A stretch of 64,000 nt of DNA from Roseiconus lacunae (lineage in GTDB: Bacteria > Planctomycetota > Planctomycetia > Pirellulales > Pirellulaceae), in contig NZ_VSZO01000008.1 in the NCBI RefSeq assembly GCF_008312935.1, forward strand, positions 124,001-188,000, given 5' to 3'. Shown piece after piece: positions 28,281 through 37,728 of the stretch. The position numbers and the translations under genes were made by a program. Each line of letters starts with the position of its first letter. Positions within the stretch are counted from its first letter, which is position 1. The notes beneath the pieces were generated by a model. That model saw nothing but the letters and a program-made list of their open reading frames with translations. It was not told the origin of the DNA and searched no databases.

Positions 28281-31163
28281 ATGGATCACGAACCAAAACC
28301 GTCCGAAGAGAAAACGATCATCCGGCGAACGGATGGCGATGGCTCTGGCTCGCAACACCGCAACGATTCAAAATCGGGCGTTTCCGCTTCGGGAACTTCG
28401 GACGACGTTTTAGTCGAGGGGTTGGACGAAGCGAAGACCATCATTCGACAGATCCAGCGACCGCAGTCGGGCGAACGATCGGGACGCACCCCGGCCGAAA
28501 TCACCAAAGTTTTGGTCGGACATCAGCTTAACCAGTACCACTTGGATGCCTTAATCGGCGGTGGCGGTATGGGCGCCGTCTTTCGGGCTCACGATCAACG
28601 CTTGGACCGGATCGTAGCACTGAAAGTGATTCCGTTTGTCGGAAACGATCCTGAACTTCAGCGTCGGTTTCGCAACGAAGCTCAGAACGCGGCAAAGCTC
28701 GATCACCCTCGCATCGCTCGCGTGTTTGACGCGGGGGACTATGACGATTGGCACTACATCGTCTTCGAATACATCAGTGGGATCAACCTGCGAGACCTTG
28801 TTCAGGACCGCGGCGTTCTCTCCCTTGATGACGCCGTGCTTTATACCTCGCAGGTGACACAAGCACTCGATCATGCGTCACAACGCGGCATCGTCCACCG
28901 AGACATCAAACCTTCAAACCTGTTGGTTTCCGAAGACGGATCGGTCAAGCTGGTCGATATGGGCCTGGCCCGAAGTGACAATTTAGAACTTAGCGAAGAC
29001 ATGACCGCCAGTGGCGTCACGCTGGGAACGTTCGACTACATTTCACCCGAACAAGCGCTCGATCCACGAGACGCAGATATTCGCAGCGACTTGTATTCAC
29101 TCGGGTGCACGCTGTACTTCATGCTGACCGGAGAGCCGCCCTACACCGGCGGGACGATGCTGCAAAAATTGATCAGCCACGGCAACGCGCCGCTGCCTGA
29201 TCCACGTCAATTGCGTCCCGACTTGCCAGATGAAGTCGTCGCGGTCATGCACCGGATGATGGCGAAGGATCCGAAAGCTCGCTATCAAACCGCAGGCGAC
29301 TTGCTGGCCGACCTCAGCGAACTCGCGTTTCGCTTTGACCTGCGTCGATCCCAGTCGGGCGTTGGCGTCGCGATCCCAACAGCGAACGAAGGTCTTCAGC
29401 GATTGCAGTTCCACCTGCCCTGGATGCTCGCCGTCTTGCTGATCTTGATGGTCGCCGGATACCTCGAATTGCAAACGACGGCAACGCGCGATGGATTCCT
29501 GATCGAACGACCACAAGCGATGTTACGGGGAACTTCACGAACACAGATGGAAACGCTTGATAGCGGCGAATCATTTGACGATGTCAGTCTTCCCCCCGGT
29601 CCCTTGTTTGGGCCGACGACCGAAGTACGACCAAACGATGCGGAACTCGACAGCAGCAGCACGAGCGACGAGGCGTCGACCGGTACCGCAGAGCCGACGC
29701 CGGCGATGACGGCAGATTTACTCTCCGAGTCTGCTGCGCAGCCGCCACGCTTCAACGGGACGCTGCCGTTTCCAAATGAAATGAAATCGCCACTGTCCGA
29801 CTCGACAGCGAAAGTCGATACGATGGGAGCAAACGACAGCGCGGGCGATCCCCCGACGGTTGCAAGTCGCACGGACCCGGAAAAAGTCCCCGATGCGATG
29901 TCGTCCGGTCCGACGAAAAATGGCGTCGCCGCTTCGGGTGCCGTAGCCTCAAACACCTCGTCAACTGCGTCAGAAGCGATCGATTTGCCGGCCCCCGAAA
30001 TCGTTCGAGTCGTCCCACCGAGCTTGCTCGCGTTGGCAACTCGCGTGGGTGAGATTGATCGCGACACCGATGGAGCGGCTCTCTGCCCTAGCCTTGATGA
30101 AGCGTTGACGTTGGCCGAAGAGTTAGAAATCGACCGAATTCAGTTGGCGACGCCGCGGGTCGTCACTGGCAAAGTCACGATTCCGCGCGACAACATGGTG
30201 ATCGAATCGACGCTCGAACGGACCACCATCCGTTTGGTGTCAACGGACACTTTGGCGATCGGGCGAAGCCAAATGATGGTGATCGGAAACCATCGCACTC
30301 ACTTCAAGAATATCGACTTTCATTGGGAGCTTGCCCAGGAACAAGTCGACGGCGGGGCGATGTTCTTGGTCAACGACAACCGCCTCACGGAATTCGACAA
30401 CTGTTCGTTTACGCTGGTCAACAAGGCGATCCATGATGGCGTTTGCTTTTTTCAGGTCAAAACCGATGCCCCCGCCGACACAGACACCGCCGCAGTAGCC
30501 GATGCGACATTACCGTTGGTCGCTTTGGTATTCGACAACGCGATCGTCCGCGGCGAAGCAGACTTCATCAAGATGGATCATGCGGCAGCATTACAGTTAG
30601 TGTGGAACAATGGGCTGCTGGCCGTGAGCGGACGCATGATCGATACGGCAGGTGCGATCAAACAAGCGACTTCATTGATCACCAGTACGATTCAGCTTTC
30701 GCTATCGAATGTGACCGCAGAGATCCCGCGTGGCCTGCTGCGGATGCGACTGGGACCTAGTGGTGAATACCCTGTATCGATCGAAAGAGAAGCAAACCAG
30801 TGCGTTTTCCTGGTCGAACAAGGCCAGCCCCATTTCGAAATCATTGGCGTGGAGTCGTTGTCGACCGACCAAAGTCTGTTGCGGCTTCGCGGTGAAGATA
30901 ATGTTTATGTGGGAGCCCCAACGCTGACCGATCCGATTTTGTATCTCTCCGACATCGGTGGCAACACGGCCATGTACTTGATGTCAGAATTACCCGCGGG
31001 CAACCTTTCATGGATTGATGAGACGGGGCCGCGGTGGTCGGTTCGCTGGTCCAACGTTCGACCTACGACACAAACGTATCACTTGTTGACGCCGGCAAGC
31101 TATCGGCAAGACGGGGCAATCTTCTTCGGGTTCCGTGAACTCGACCTACCGTCGCTGCCGTAA
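28281..31163 (+). CDS. Membrane Ser/Thr protein kinase (PknB type) with large exported C-terminal domain
   Basis: The kinase domain covers residues about 82-350: glycine loop GGGGMG (93-98), ATP-contact Lys115 in VALKVIP, catalytic loop HRDIKPSN (206-213), metal loop DMG (226-228, in place of DFG) and SPEQA (APE-like). One transmembrane helix lies at 381-396. Residues 400-960 would be outside the cytoplasm: a low-complexity Ser/Thr/Pro/Ala-rich stretch (about 400-590), then a beta-rich region whose repeats (DNMVIESTLERTTIRLVS, LVNDNRLTEFDNCSF, WNNGLLAVSG) look like a parallel beta-helix. Such receptor-like kinases transmit an outside signal to cytoplasmic substrates. The ATG at 28281 gives an 80-residue Ser-rich N-terminus. 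The gene is not obviously in an operon. Confidence 0.9.
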   Translation: MDHEPKPSEEKTIIRRTDGDGSGSQHRNDSKSGVSASGTSDDVLVEGLDEAKTIIRQIQRPQSGERSGRTPAEITKVLVGHQLNQYHLDALIGGGGMGAVFRAHDQRLDRIVALKVIPFVGNDPELQRRFRNEAQNAAKLDHPRIARVFDAGDYDDWHYIVFEYISGINLRDLVQDRGVLSLDDAVLYTSQVTQALDHASQRGIVHRDIKPSNLLVSEDGSVKLVDMGLARSDNLELSEDMTASGVTLGTFDYISPEQALDPRDADIRSDLYSLGCTLYFMLTGEPPYTGGTMLQKLISHGNAPLPDPRQLRPDLPDEVVAVMHRMMAKDPKARYQTAGDLLADLSELAFRFDLRRSQSGVGVAIPTANEGLQRLQFHLPWMLAVLLILMVAGYLELQTTATRDGFLIERPQAMLRGTSRTQMETLDSGESFDDVSLPPGPLFGPTTEVRPNDAELDSSSTSDEASTGTAEPTPAMTADLLSESAAQPPRFNGTLPFPNEMKSPLSDSTAKVDTMGANDSAGDPPTVASRTDPEKVPDAMSSGPTKNGVAASGAVASNTSSTASEAIDLPAPEIVRVVPPSLLALATRVGEIDRDTDGAALCPSLDEALTLAEELEIDRIQLATPRVVTGKVTIPRDNMVIESTLERTTIRLVSTDTLAIGRSQMMVIGNHRTHFKNIDFHWELAQEQVDGGAMFLVNDNRLTEFDNCSFTLVNKAIHDGVCFFQVKTDAPADTDTAAVADATLPLVALVFDNAIVRGEADFIKMDHAAALQLVWNNGLLAVSGRMIDTAGAIKQATSLITSTIQLSLSNVTAEIPRGLLRMRLGPSGEYPVSIEREANQCVFLVEQGQPHFEIIGVESLSTDQSLLRLRGEDNVYVGAPTLTDPILYLSDIGGNTAMYLMSELPAGNLSWIDETGPRWSVRWSNVRPTTQTYHLLTPASYRQDGAIFFGFRELDLPSLP

Positions 31164-31269
31164 CCGAAAGACACCAGTCATCGCTGTGCTCGCCATCGTG
31201 GCACAACTACCTGGCGGCTGATCGATAATTACCCGATCATCCATCGTTACCAGTGCCGAAAATGACGGA

Positions 31270-32310
31270 TCACTCCCGTTCGATCATCACTTCAACGGGA
31301 ATTCCGATCGGCAGGGCGACGTCATTGGCAAGATCAATCCAGACTCTTCGGGAATGAGTGTCGTTGCGTTCGCCCGCCCATCCACCGTAGATCTTTTTTG
31401 GCTCCATCCTCGGTTCGATCTCGCTGACGATTCCTTCGAAGTACTTACCCGGAAGCGCATCAACGGTGATACGACAAGTCTTGCCTTCGCTGACGATCAA
31501 TGCGTCCCGTTCGTCGACATCAGCAACGACGCGCAATTGACTGGCGTCGACGATTTGCAGCGCCGGCGCCGGGTTCTCGGGACTAATCCATTCACCGACT
31601 CGCACATCGATGTCCAGCACAATCGCATCACAAGGCGCTTTAACCTGGCAACGATCGAGATCAATCTCCGCCATCCGCAATTCCGCTTTTGCTGACGCAA
31701 TCGCTGCGTCGGCGGCCAACAGATCTGCCGGTCGCGGATCTGCCTTGACGGTTTCGAATCGCTTGCGGGCTGCGTTCAACAACGCGAGACTTGAGTCATG
31801 ATCGTAGCGATAATCCTCCATCTCTTGTGCGCTGATCGCGTTTCGATTGAACAGTTTTGCCGCACGCTCGAATCGATTCCGTGCGCCTTCGTAGCGAGCA
31901 AGGGCGGCTTCGGCGTTTTGACGTGCGGCTTCAATTTCCGTCGGTCGCGCACCGGCTACCAAACGCATTCGCTTCGCTTGTGCGGCTTCCAATTGAGCAG
32001 CGGCGAGATCTCGAAGTGCTTCGTATCGCTGTGAGTCTAATTTCAGAAGGGCCTCACCTGTACTGACGCGGGTACCGCTTGCAACTGGCAGCGTTTCAAT
32101 CCGTCCCGGGAAATGCGGTCGTATCGAAATCGGTTCGGATCGCCCTTCCACTCGTCCGGCCGCGTGAATCATCGGGCCAAACGAAGCCGCGTCGACCGTC
32201 AACGGAATCGGGTCAGGGGCGAGCGGGCGATTGAGCTGTTGCTGATCGAAGGCAACCATCACTCCTGTGCCCACGGCCGCCAGGGTCCCTGCGAGGATCA
32301 ACTGTCTCAT
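31270..32310 (-). CDS. HlyD-family periplasmic adaptor of an ABC exporter
   Basis: This membrane fusion protein bridges the inner-membrane ABC transporter and an outer-membrane channel. It begins with a hydrophobic helix (residues 2-20, RQLILAGTLAAVGTGVMVAF), followed by a lipoyl-type barrel half (RPHFPGRIETLPVASGTRVSTGEALLKLDS), an Ala/Arg-rich coiled-coil hairpin (residues about 85-195) and the second barrel half (VKAPCDAIVLDIDVRVGEWI). The start at 32310 is chosen because it overlaps the upstream stop as ATGA and GGGAGG lies 7 nt before it; the frame is open 9 codons further up. It is the third gene of a permease-ATPase-adaptor operon. The order resembles the cyanobacterial DevBCA exporters, though DevB is usually first. 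Confidence 0.87.
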   Translation of the reverse strand: MRQLILAGTLAAVGTGVMVAFDQQQLNRPLAPDPIPLTVDAASFGPMIHAAGRVEGRSEPISIRPHFPGRIETLPVASGTRVSTGEALLKLDSQRYEALRDLAAAQLEAAQAKRMRLVAGARPTEIEAARQNAEAALARYEGARNRFERAAKLFNRNAISAQEMEDYRYDHDSSLALLNAARKRFETVKADPRPADLLAADAAIASAKAELRMAEIDLDRCQVKAPCDAIVLDIDVRVGEWISPENPAPALQIVDASQLRVVADVDERDALIVSEGKTCRITVDALPGKYFEGIVSEIEPRMEPKKIYGGWAGERNDTHSRRVWIDLANDVALPIGIPVEVMIERE

Positions 32311-33092
32311 TTGAACCTCCCGTTTTCCATCTCGCATACGCGGTCGGCGTAGCGATAGATTCGTGGGTCATGGGTGACTACGACGGTGGACGTGTTGAAT
32401 TCATCGGTTAGCTCGGTCAGCAAGTCCATCACCCCTTTGCCAGACTGACTATCAAGAGCCGCCGTTGGCTCGTCGGCCAGAATCAATTTCGGCTGAGCCA
32501 CGACGGCGCGAGCGAGCGCCACGCGTTGGCATTGTCCTGGACTCATCGAAGACGGTAGTGCGTTGACATGATCGCCAAGCCCCATACGACGGAGTAACGC
32601 GGCGGAACGTTTGCGAGCCATTGCGATCGGCTCGCCATGCATCGTCAACGGAATCGCGACATTGTCCTGTGCATCCAACCCGTCGATTAGCTGAAATCGC
32701 TGAAATACGAACCCAATCATCTGTCGACGCACCATCGTCCGCGCCTGCTCGTCCAATCCATCGACTTGTTCGTCGAAGAACCGAATGCGTCCGGCATCGG
32801 GTGAGAGCAAAAGGCCCAAGATCGAGAGCAACGTGGTTTTGCCACTGCCCGATGGGCCGACTAGGAAAACGCATTCACGTTCTCTTAAACGAAACTCGAT
32901 CCCATCAAGAACCGGACGTTCTGATCCACCGATGAGGTACGTCTTGCTAATACCTGACGCTTCGATCGCGATCGTATCGCTGATCTTCGACCGACGAGTA
33001 GGGTTGCCGTCGGAAATCGCATCGTCGGCCATGACGGGGACGTGGACCGCGGTTGCCGGCTGCGACGCATCGATTGGGGTGGAGTGACTCAT
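32307..33092 (-). CDS. ABC transporter ATP-binding protein (MacB/LolD-type)
   Basis: The nucleotide-binding domain shows Walker A GPSGSGKTT at 79-87, the Q-loop FQRFQLIDGL, the signature MSPGQCQRVALARA (LSGGQ variant), Walker B LILADEPTAALD and the His switch VVTHDP. The DTIAIEASGISKTY region fits the LolD/MacB/DevA subclass. Residues 1-45 are a non-conserved extension. I chose the ATG at 33092, which overlaps the permease stop as ATGA. It powers the transporter formed with the permease and the adaptor. Confidence 0.93.
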   Translation of the reverse strand: MSHSTPIDASQPATAVHVPVMADDAISDGNPTRRSKISDTIAIEASGISKTYLIGGSERPVLDGIEFRLRERECVFLVGPSGSGKTTLLSILGLLLSPDAGRIRFFDEQVDGLDEQARTMVRRQMIGFVFQRFQLIDGLDAQDNVAIPLTMHGEPIAMARKRSAALLRRMGLGDHVNALPSSMSPGQCQRVALARAVVAQPKLILADEPTAALDSQSGKGVMDLLTELTDEFNTSTVVVTHDPRIYRYADRVCEMENGRFK

Positions 33093-34216
33093 GATTGCAG
33101 CGCCGTGTGGGGATCGATGCGGCGAACTCGCAGGTACGGAAGTCCCGATGCGAATAGGCAGATGCAAAAAATCAGCACCGCGCATCCGACGTAAAGCATG
33201 CTAGGAATTTCGATCGTCGCTCGTGGCGTGCTCAACAACGTCTTTAAAATGACGGTAATCACCATTCCAATGGCGATGCCAATTGTTGCGACCAGCGCAG
33301 ATTGAAGGATTAAGATACTCAGCAACTCGCGTTCACTTAGTCCGATCGCCCGCAGCGTCGCGTATTCCGAGACTCGGTCAAGCACCATCGCATAGAGCGT
33401 CTGGCCGACCATCACCAATCCGACCAAGAGCCCGAGAAGTGTCGCAGCCCCAAAGCTGACCCCCAGCCCCGTACGCGTCATCCAGAAATTGATACTGACC
33501 GACGCATATTCCTCGCTGGTCATCGCTTCGACGTCCGGCAAGACCGCTTCAATCTGGTCGCAGATCCGATGCAAGTCCGCACCAGGCTCTGCTCTGGCCA
33601 ATAGATACGACGTCCGTGTTGGATCGCTGCCCATGATTTCAAGGACGCGATCGTAGTCGGTAAAAATGTAAGGAGTCACCAGGAAACTCAGCACTCCGTT
33701 CGACTTCCCGACAACCCGAACGCGGCGTCCGTTGATTTCCCGCAAGTCACCGATCTCGGGCGACACAAGTTTTTGATCGTCGCAGATGTCAACGATTACG
33801 CCGTTTTGTTGCTGAAGTGCGTCCGGCGGACCTTCAACAATCTCGTAGGCGCGGCCAAGGTTGGTCGTCTCGGGAACGCCCACTAAAACGACGTTTTCGT
33901 ATCCACCGCCCGGCAAACTGATTTCGCTGAATTCGACACGTAACGGTTGAACGTTGTCGATGCCTTGGACGCCTTCGACCACATGTCGCCAGCGTTCGGG
34001 AATCGAATGAGCGAAATCCACATTGTGCATTCCGCGATGTCCGATCCAGATATCGGCGTGACTGCGGTCGACCAACATGCTCGCCTTGCTGATCAACCCG
34101 ACGAATAACCCGCCTTGGATATTGACCAGAACGACGGAAAAGATCACGCCAACCAAACCCGCGATTAGCTTTCCTCGGTCGTGAAACAGCGTGCGATAAG
34201 CAAGATTCCAACGCAT
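33089..34216 (-). CDS. FtsX-family ABC transporter permease (DevC/MacB-like)
   Basis: Topology is typical of MacB-family permeases: one N-terminal helix (GKLIAGLVGVIFSVVLVNIQGG), a long periplasmic domain (residues about 45-265), then three helices (FGAATLLGLLVGLVMVGQTL, LLSILILQSALVATIGIAIGM and MLYVGCAVLIFCICLFASGL), ending in LRVRRIDPHTALQS, the normal close of FtsX domains. It has no ATPase of its own, so it depends on the next gene. As the first gene of the operon it lies 467 nt from the divergent TauE/SafE gene. It could export a lipid, peptide or small molecule. Confidence 0.9.
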   Translation of the reverse strand: MRWNLAYRTLFHDRGKLIAGLVGVIFSVVLVNIQGGLFVGLISKASMLVDRSHADIWIGHRGMHNVDFAHSIPERWRHVVEGVQGIDNVQPLRVEFSEISLPGGGYENVVLVGVPETTNLGRAYEIVEGPPDALQQQNGVIVDICDDQKLVSPEIGDLREINGRRVRVVGKSNGVLSFLVTPYIFTDYDRVLEIMGSDPTRTSYLLARAEPGADLHRICDQIEAVLPDVEAMTSEEYASVSINFWMTRTGLGVSFGAATLLGLLVGLVMVGQTLYAMVLDRVSEYATLRAIGLSERELLSILILQSALVATIGIAIGMVITVILKTLLSTPRATIEIPSMLYVGCAVLIFCICLFASGLPYLRVRRIDPHTALQS

Positions 34217-34683
34217 CGCGATCGTGGACCGGAACTAGCGGGGGGATGGATGATAGCTGATAGACGAATATAGGTCGTTGTCGACTTCCCAATCAGAAAT
34301 CTTTAACAAGCTCGGTCTTAGTCGACTTTCGCGAGCGGAGTCCAGCCCGATCGCAAGGCTTCTCCCCAAGATCCGTCTCGCCAAGCCCCCAATCCTCCAG
34401 ATTCCCCGGGGCTGCACATCTGATGAGGGTGATGCGTCAAAACGATTCCATAAGACGCATTTCGTTGGCCGAGCAGTTCAATCAATCTTGTCCGCTATCG
34501 CGGTCATACAAAACCCTTGAACACAGCGCGGAAAGGTCAAACGATTGGCAACCGATGTGATCGAATCGCCAGTCACGTCCGCCCAAACCGTGCACGCCGG
34601 CAGTCCCAGTTAACGAGCGACCGGGAAAAGGTTATGGTTCTGGGCACCCGAGTTTCCCTCCGTCCTCTCCGCACACCACCGAA
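34217..34683. other. Divergent intergenic region, 467 nt
   Basis: This region separates the ABC export operon (minus) from the TauE/SafE gene (plus) and should hold both promoters. I see no gene, and no promoter that I can call with confidence. Confidence 0.35.
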
Positions 34684-35433
34684 ATGCTTTCCAATTTATC
34701 GTCAATCGAACTCGTTTGGCTGTTTCTCGGTGCGATGGGGATCGGCATTTCAAAGTCGGGGTTCCCCGGCGTGAGCATGTTTCACGTCGTCGTCTACGCA
34801 TCAGTTTTCGGTGCAAAGGAGTCGACCGGTGTGTTGCTTCCGATGCTCGTCGTTGGTGATTTTTTCGCGATCAAAGTGTTTGGCCGCAAAGCCGATTGGG
34901 GGCAGGTGCGAAGACTGTTGCCACCGACGCTCGCCGGGATCGTCGTTGGCTGGTTATTGATGGGAATTCTGGACGAAACGATTTTTAAACGCTTAGTCGG
35001 CGTCATCATCCTAACTCTGACCGGGGTGCAGGTACTGCGAATGTGGAAACCCGGTTGGTTTGACAAGATCCCACATTCCTACGCTTTCGCCCTTAGTCTC
35101 GGATTCCTGGCTGGATTGACGACGATGCTGGCGAACGCGGCCGGCCCAGTCGTCGCGCTTTACCTTATTGCGATCAGCCTTCCGAAGTGGGAGTTGATCG
35201 GCACGGCTGCGTGGTTATTTCTCGTTCTGAACGTTCTCAAACTGCCGCTCAGCTATGACCTTGGGTTGATCACCGGGACATCACTCCTGATCGGCGCATT
35301 GATGTCGATCGCAATTCCGATCGGGATTTTCGTTGGGCGATGGCTTGTTTCGCGTGTCTCGCAAAAACTGTTCAACGGAATCCTGTTAGCGTTCACCGCG
35401 ATTGCTGCGTTACGGTTGATCGAACTCTTCTAA
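34684..35433 (+). CDS. TauE/SafE-family sulfite/anion exporter
   Basis: A polytopic permease of 249 residues, the normal size. Seven or eight hydrophobic helices can be seen (for example LSSIELVWLFLGAMGIGISK, ITTMLANAAGPVVALYLIA-type segment, LLIGALMSIAIPIGIFVGRWL). The opening GIGISKSGFPG and the second-half MLANAAGPVVALYL are characteristic repeats of TauE/SafE proteins, which export sulfite, sulfoacetate or related organosulfur anions. It ends 22 nt before a convergent gene. Sulfatases and a sulfotransferase lie elsewhere in the window, but not next to it. Confidence 0.9.
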   Translation: MLSNLSSIELVWLFLGAMGIGISKSGFPGVSMFHVVVYASVFGAKESTGVLLPMLVVGDFFAIKVFGRKADWGQVRRLLPPTLAGIVVGWLLMGILDETIFKRLVGVIILTLTGVQVLRMWKPGWFDKIPHSYAFALSLGFLAGLTTMLANAAGPVVALYLIAISLPKWELIGTAAWLFLVLNVLKLPLSYDLGLITGTSLLIGALMSIAIPIGIFVGRWLVSRVSQKLFNGILLAFTAIAALRLIELF

Positions 35434-35455
35434 CCCCGCACGAAGCGATGAAGTG

Positions 35456-36508
35456 TCATCGAAGCCACTCGTCGCGATGCTCTTGAACGAACGCATCGTC
35501 GGTCAAGTACGGATAGAGTGATCGGACTCGCTCGATCGCTTCACGTTGGCCGGACGACAAACGTTCTTGGGGATCGAGCAAGCGATCGCTGGAGAGCAAG
35601 CCTTGGTCGAACAGCACCGTTTGGATCCCGGCAATACAGCCTGCGAAATGATTGCGGGCATCAAACAACGCCGCATTGCAGTCGGTCACCTGCGCTGCCA
35701 ATCGCATCAGTGAACTCGGAACACTGCCCGACTGCTTTGCCGCTTGGCACTGCCGATGCACATCGACCGCTGCCCTGGTCCAGCAGGCCCAGTGACCAAG
35801 TAACCCGCCGCAAAATTCGATCGTCGGTCCTTGAGCGTCAAAGCGATACTCGCTGACCAAATCGCTGACGATCGCATCATCATTTCCCGTGTACAAGGCG
35901 ACTTGGTCAGTCCGACCAACGTCAGCCAAGGCTCGGACGACGTCCAGGGTTTTGTAGCGGTCGAACGGAGAAACCTTGATCCCAACCACGTTTTCAATCT
36001 CGATAAATCGTCGCCAGAATTCAACCGACAGAAGACGCCCGCCTACGGCGGGTTGAAGATAGAACCCCAGGATTGGGATTTCGGCGGCGATGGTACTGCA
36101 ATGTTCGATCAACTCGTCATCGTCACCCCCTGGTAACGCGGCCAGCGATAGCAAGCCCGCATCGTAGCCAAGCTCGCGCGCCAAACGAGCCTCCGAAAGT
36201 GCTTGTTGAGTCAAACCGCAGATCCCAGCGATCATGATCGTTGATTGATCGCCTGGACGACAATCACGTGCCGTCTCCATCGTAAGTTCTAGCACCGGCC
36301 GCAGAAGATCGAATGGCGGATCGCGTATTTGAAACTGTGTCGTGTGCACCGCGACTGCCAATCCGCCCGCTCCGGCGGCGCAGTAATACCTCGTGAGTGC
36401 TCGCTGATGCCGCTCGTCAAATTTTCCTGCGGCGGTCAACGCTAATGGATGTGCCGGGATCACGAGACCGGCAAATAGCTGCTTGCGCACCAAATCAGGT
36501 GTCTTCAT
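35456..36508 (-). CDS. DapA/NanA-family aldolase (dihydrodipicolinate synthase superfamily)
   Basis: This is a TIM-barrel class I aldolase. GIKVSPFDRYK carries the Schiff-base Lys expected in the GIKxxx motif, and ILGFYLQPAVG carries the Tyr of the YYNxP segment. The N-terminus LFAGLVIPAHPLALTAAGKFDE corresponds to the usual opening. It is 350 residues, longer than DapA (about 290), with an extended C-terminus (LLDPQERLSSGQREAIERV). I chose the ATG at 36508; the frame is open 35 codons upstream. It lies 23 nt after the NAD-binding protein gene, so they form a pair, perhaps for a sugar acid or oxo-acid pathway. Substrate unknown. Confidence 0.85.
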   Translation of the reverse strand: MKTPDLVRKQLFAGLVIPAHPLALTAAGKFDERHQRALTRYYCAAGAGGLAVAVHTTQFQIRDPPFDLLRPVLELTMETARDCRPGDQSTIMIAGICGLTQQALSEARLARELGYDAGLLSLAALPGGDDDELIEHCSTIAAEIPILGFYLQPAVGGRLLSVEFWRRFIEIENVVGIKVSPFDRYKTLDVVRALADVGRTDQVALYTGNDDAIVSDLVSEYRFDAQGPTIEFCGGLLGHWACWTRAAVDVHRQCQAAKQSGSVPSSLMRLAAQVTDCNAALFDARNHFAGCIAGIQTVLFDQGLLSSDRLLDPQERLSSGQREAIERVRSLYPYLTDDAFVQEHRDEWLR

Positions 36509-36531
36509 TGCGTGTTCGAGATTTCGAGTCT

Positions 36532-37563
36532 TTAGAATCCGCCGTCGCGGACTTCGAAGTGAGTCGGTTTGCCTAGCAATGGTTGATCGCGTTGCACCCA
36601 ATCTGCGATCCAACCGATCATCCGTTCTAAGTCGACGCTCGGTTTACCGAAGTGCCGGTGCAGCAGCGACGAATCGTTCAATAGTGCCGTCGTTGCTTCT
36701 TGTCCGATGAAGGTCACATCACGGCCAAAGTATTCGCCGAATCGATCGGCAACGGAGCGAACTGAGAGAACCGAATCGCCGGTCAAATTCAGTACATTCG
36801 CCGGTGACGTTGCCATTGGCAGCGCGCGGATAATCGCATCATTGGCATCACCCTGCCAGATACAGTTGAAGTAACCCTGGGTTAAATCAATCGGCTGTTT
36901 GGAGTGTACCTTGATCGCCAAATCGACCAAGACGCCGTAACGCGCTTCGACGGCGTAGTTCAATCGAATTAGAACCACGGGCGTTTTGTTCTCGATCGAA
37001 AAGTACTCAAACAATCGCTCGCGTGCCAAAGCCGCATTGGCGTATTCTCCGATCGGCCCAACAGAATCGCTTTCGGCTGAACCACTTGAATCAATCGAAA
37101 CAAGCGGATAAATGTTGCCCGTCGAAAGAGCAACGATCGGCTGTGTCTGATAACGTTGCAAACAATACGTGGGCGCGATCGTGTTGACCGCCCAGGTGCG
37201 AGAAGGGTTTTGACGGGTCCCGAACTTTGAACCGACCAAGTAGATCACATGATCTGCTTCGGGTAGTGAGTCGACATGACTGCGGTCGAGTAAATCAGCC
37301 GCATAGGTTTCAACGCCATGATTTTGCAGCCAAGTTCTAGCCGCCGAGTTTGTGAAGCGACTAACGGCGGTCACCGTCGCTTCGCTATTGGCGAGGTGAA
37401 TCGCGCGCTGCGCCCGAACCGCAAGCGTTGGCCCCATCTTCCCGCCCGCCCCCAAGATCAATAGGCGACCTCGCAGAGACCGGCAGAATTCAATCAAGGC
37501 ATCCGAAGGTTCACAAAGCCACCGTTCCAGGTCGGCTTCATCGGAAAATGTTTGAGGCAGCAT
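36532..37563 (-). CDS. NAD-dependent epimerase/dehydratase-like protein
   Basis: A Rossmann NAD(P)-binding motif appears early (LLILGAGGKMGPTLAVRA), followed by segments of the extended SDR pattern (DHVIYLVGSKF, VNTIAPTYC, IVALSTGNIYP). The usual catalytic YxxxK is not seen: the matching position reads IGEYANAALARERLFEY, which has Tyr but no Lys four residues later. So the enzyme may work differently or bind nucleotide without classical chemistry. I chose the ATG at 37563 with GAAGGA 10 nt upstream; the frame is open 32 codons further. It precedes the DapA-family gene by 23 nt, so the two are probably co-transcribed. Confidence 0.78.
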   Translation of the reverse strand: MLPQTFSDEADLERWLCEPSDALIEFCRSLRGRLLILGAGGKMGPTLAVRAQRAIHLANSEATVTAVSRFTNSAARTWLQNHGVETYAADLLDRSHVDSLPEADHVIYLVGSKFGTRQNPSRTWAVNTIAPTYCLQRYQTQPIVALSTGNIYPLVSIDSSGSAESDSVGPIGEYANAALARERLFEYFSIENKTPVVLIRLNYAVEARYGVLVDLAIKVHSKQPIDLTQGYFNCIWQGDANDAIIRALPMATSPANVLNLTGDSVLSVRSVADRFGEYFGRDVTFIGQEATTALLNDSSLLHRHFGKPSVDLERMIGWIADWVQRDQPLLGKPTHFEVRDGGF

Positions 37564-37728
37564 TCGTTCGTGATCCTTCAATGATTTGAATTCCCGTTGG
37601 TCCCCAGAAGTGAATTCTGGTTTCTCCACGACTATGAACCGATCTGCCGAAGGGATCAACGTCGTGGCCGAATCGCCATCGCTGCACCGTCAGTTCGTCA
37701 TCCGGCCTTCGTCGCGTTTCGGATGCGG

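Noticed and set aside
29396..30067. Minus-strand frame of 223 codons, Ser-rich
   Set aside because: Antisense to the low-complexity stalk region of the kinase.
31185..31205. TGTGC/GCACA inverted repeat between convergent genes
   Set aside because: Only 5 bp of stem and no T-run on either side; too weak to call a terminator.
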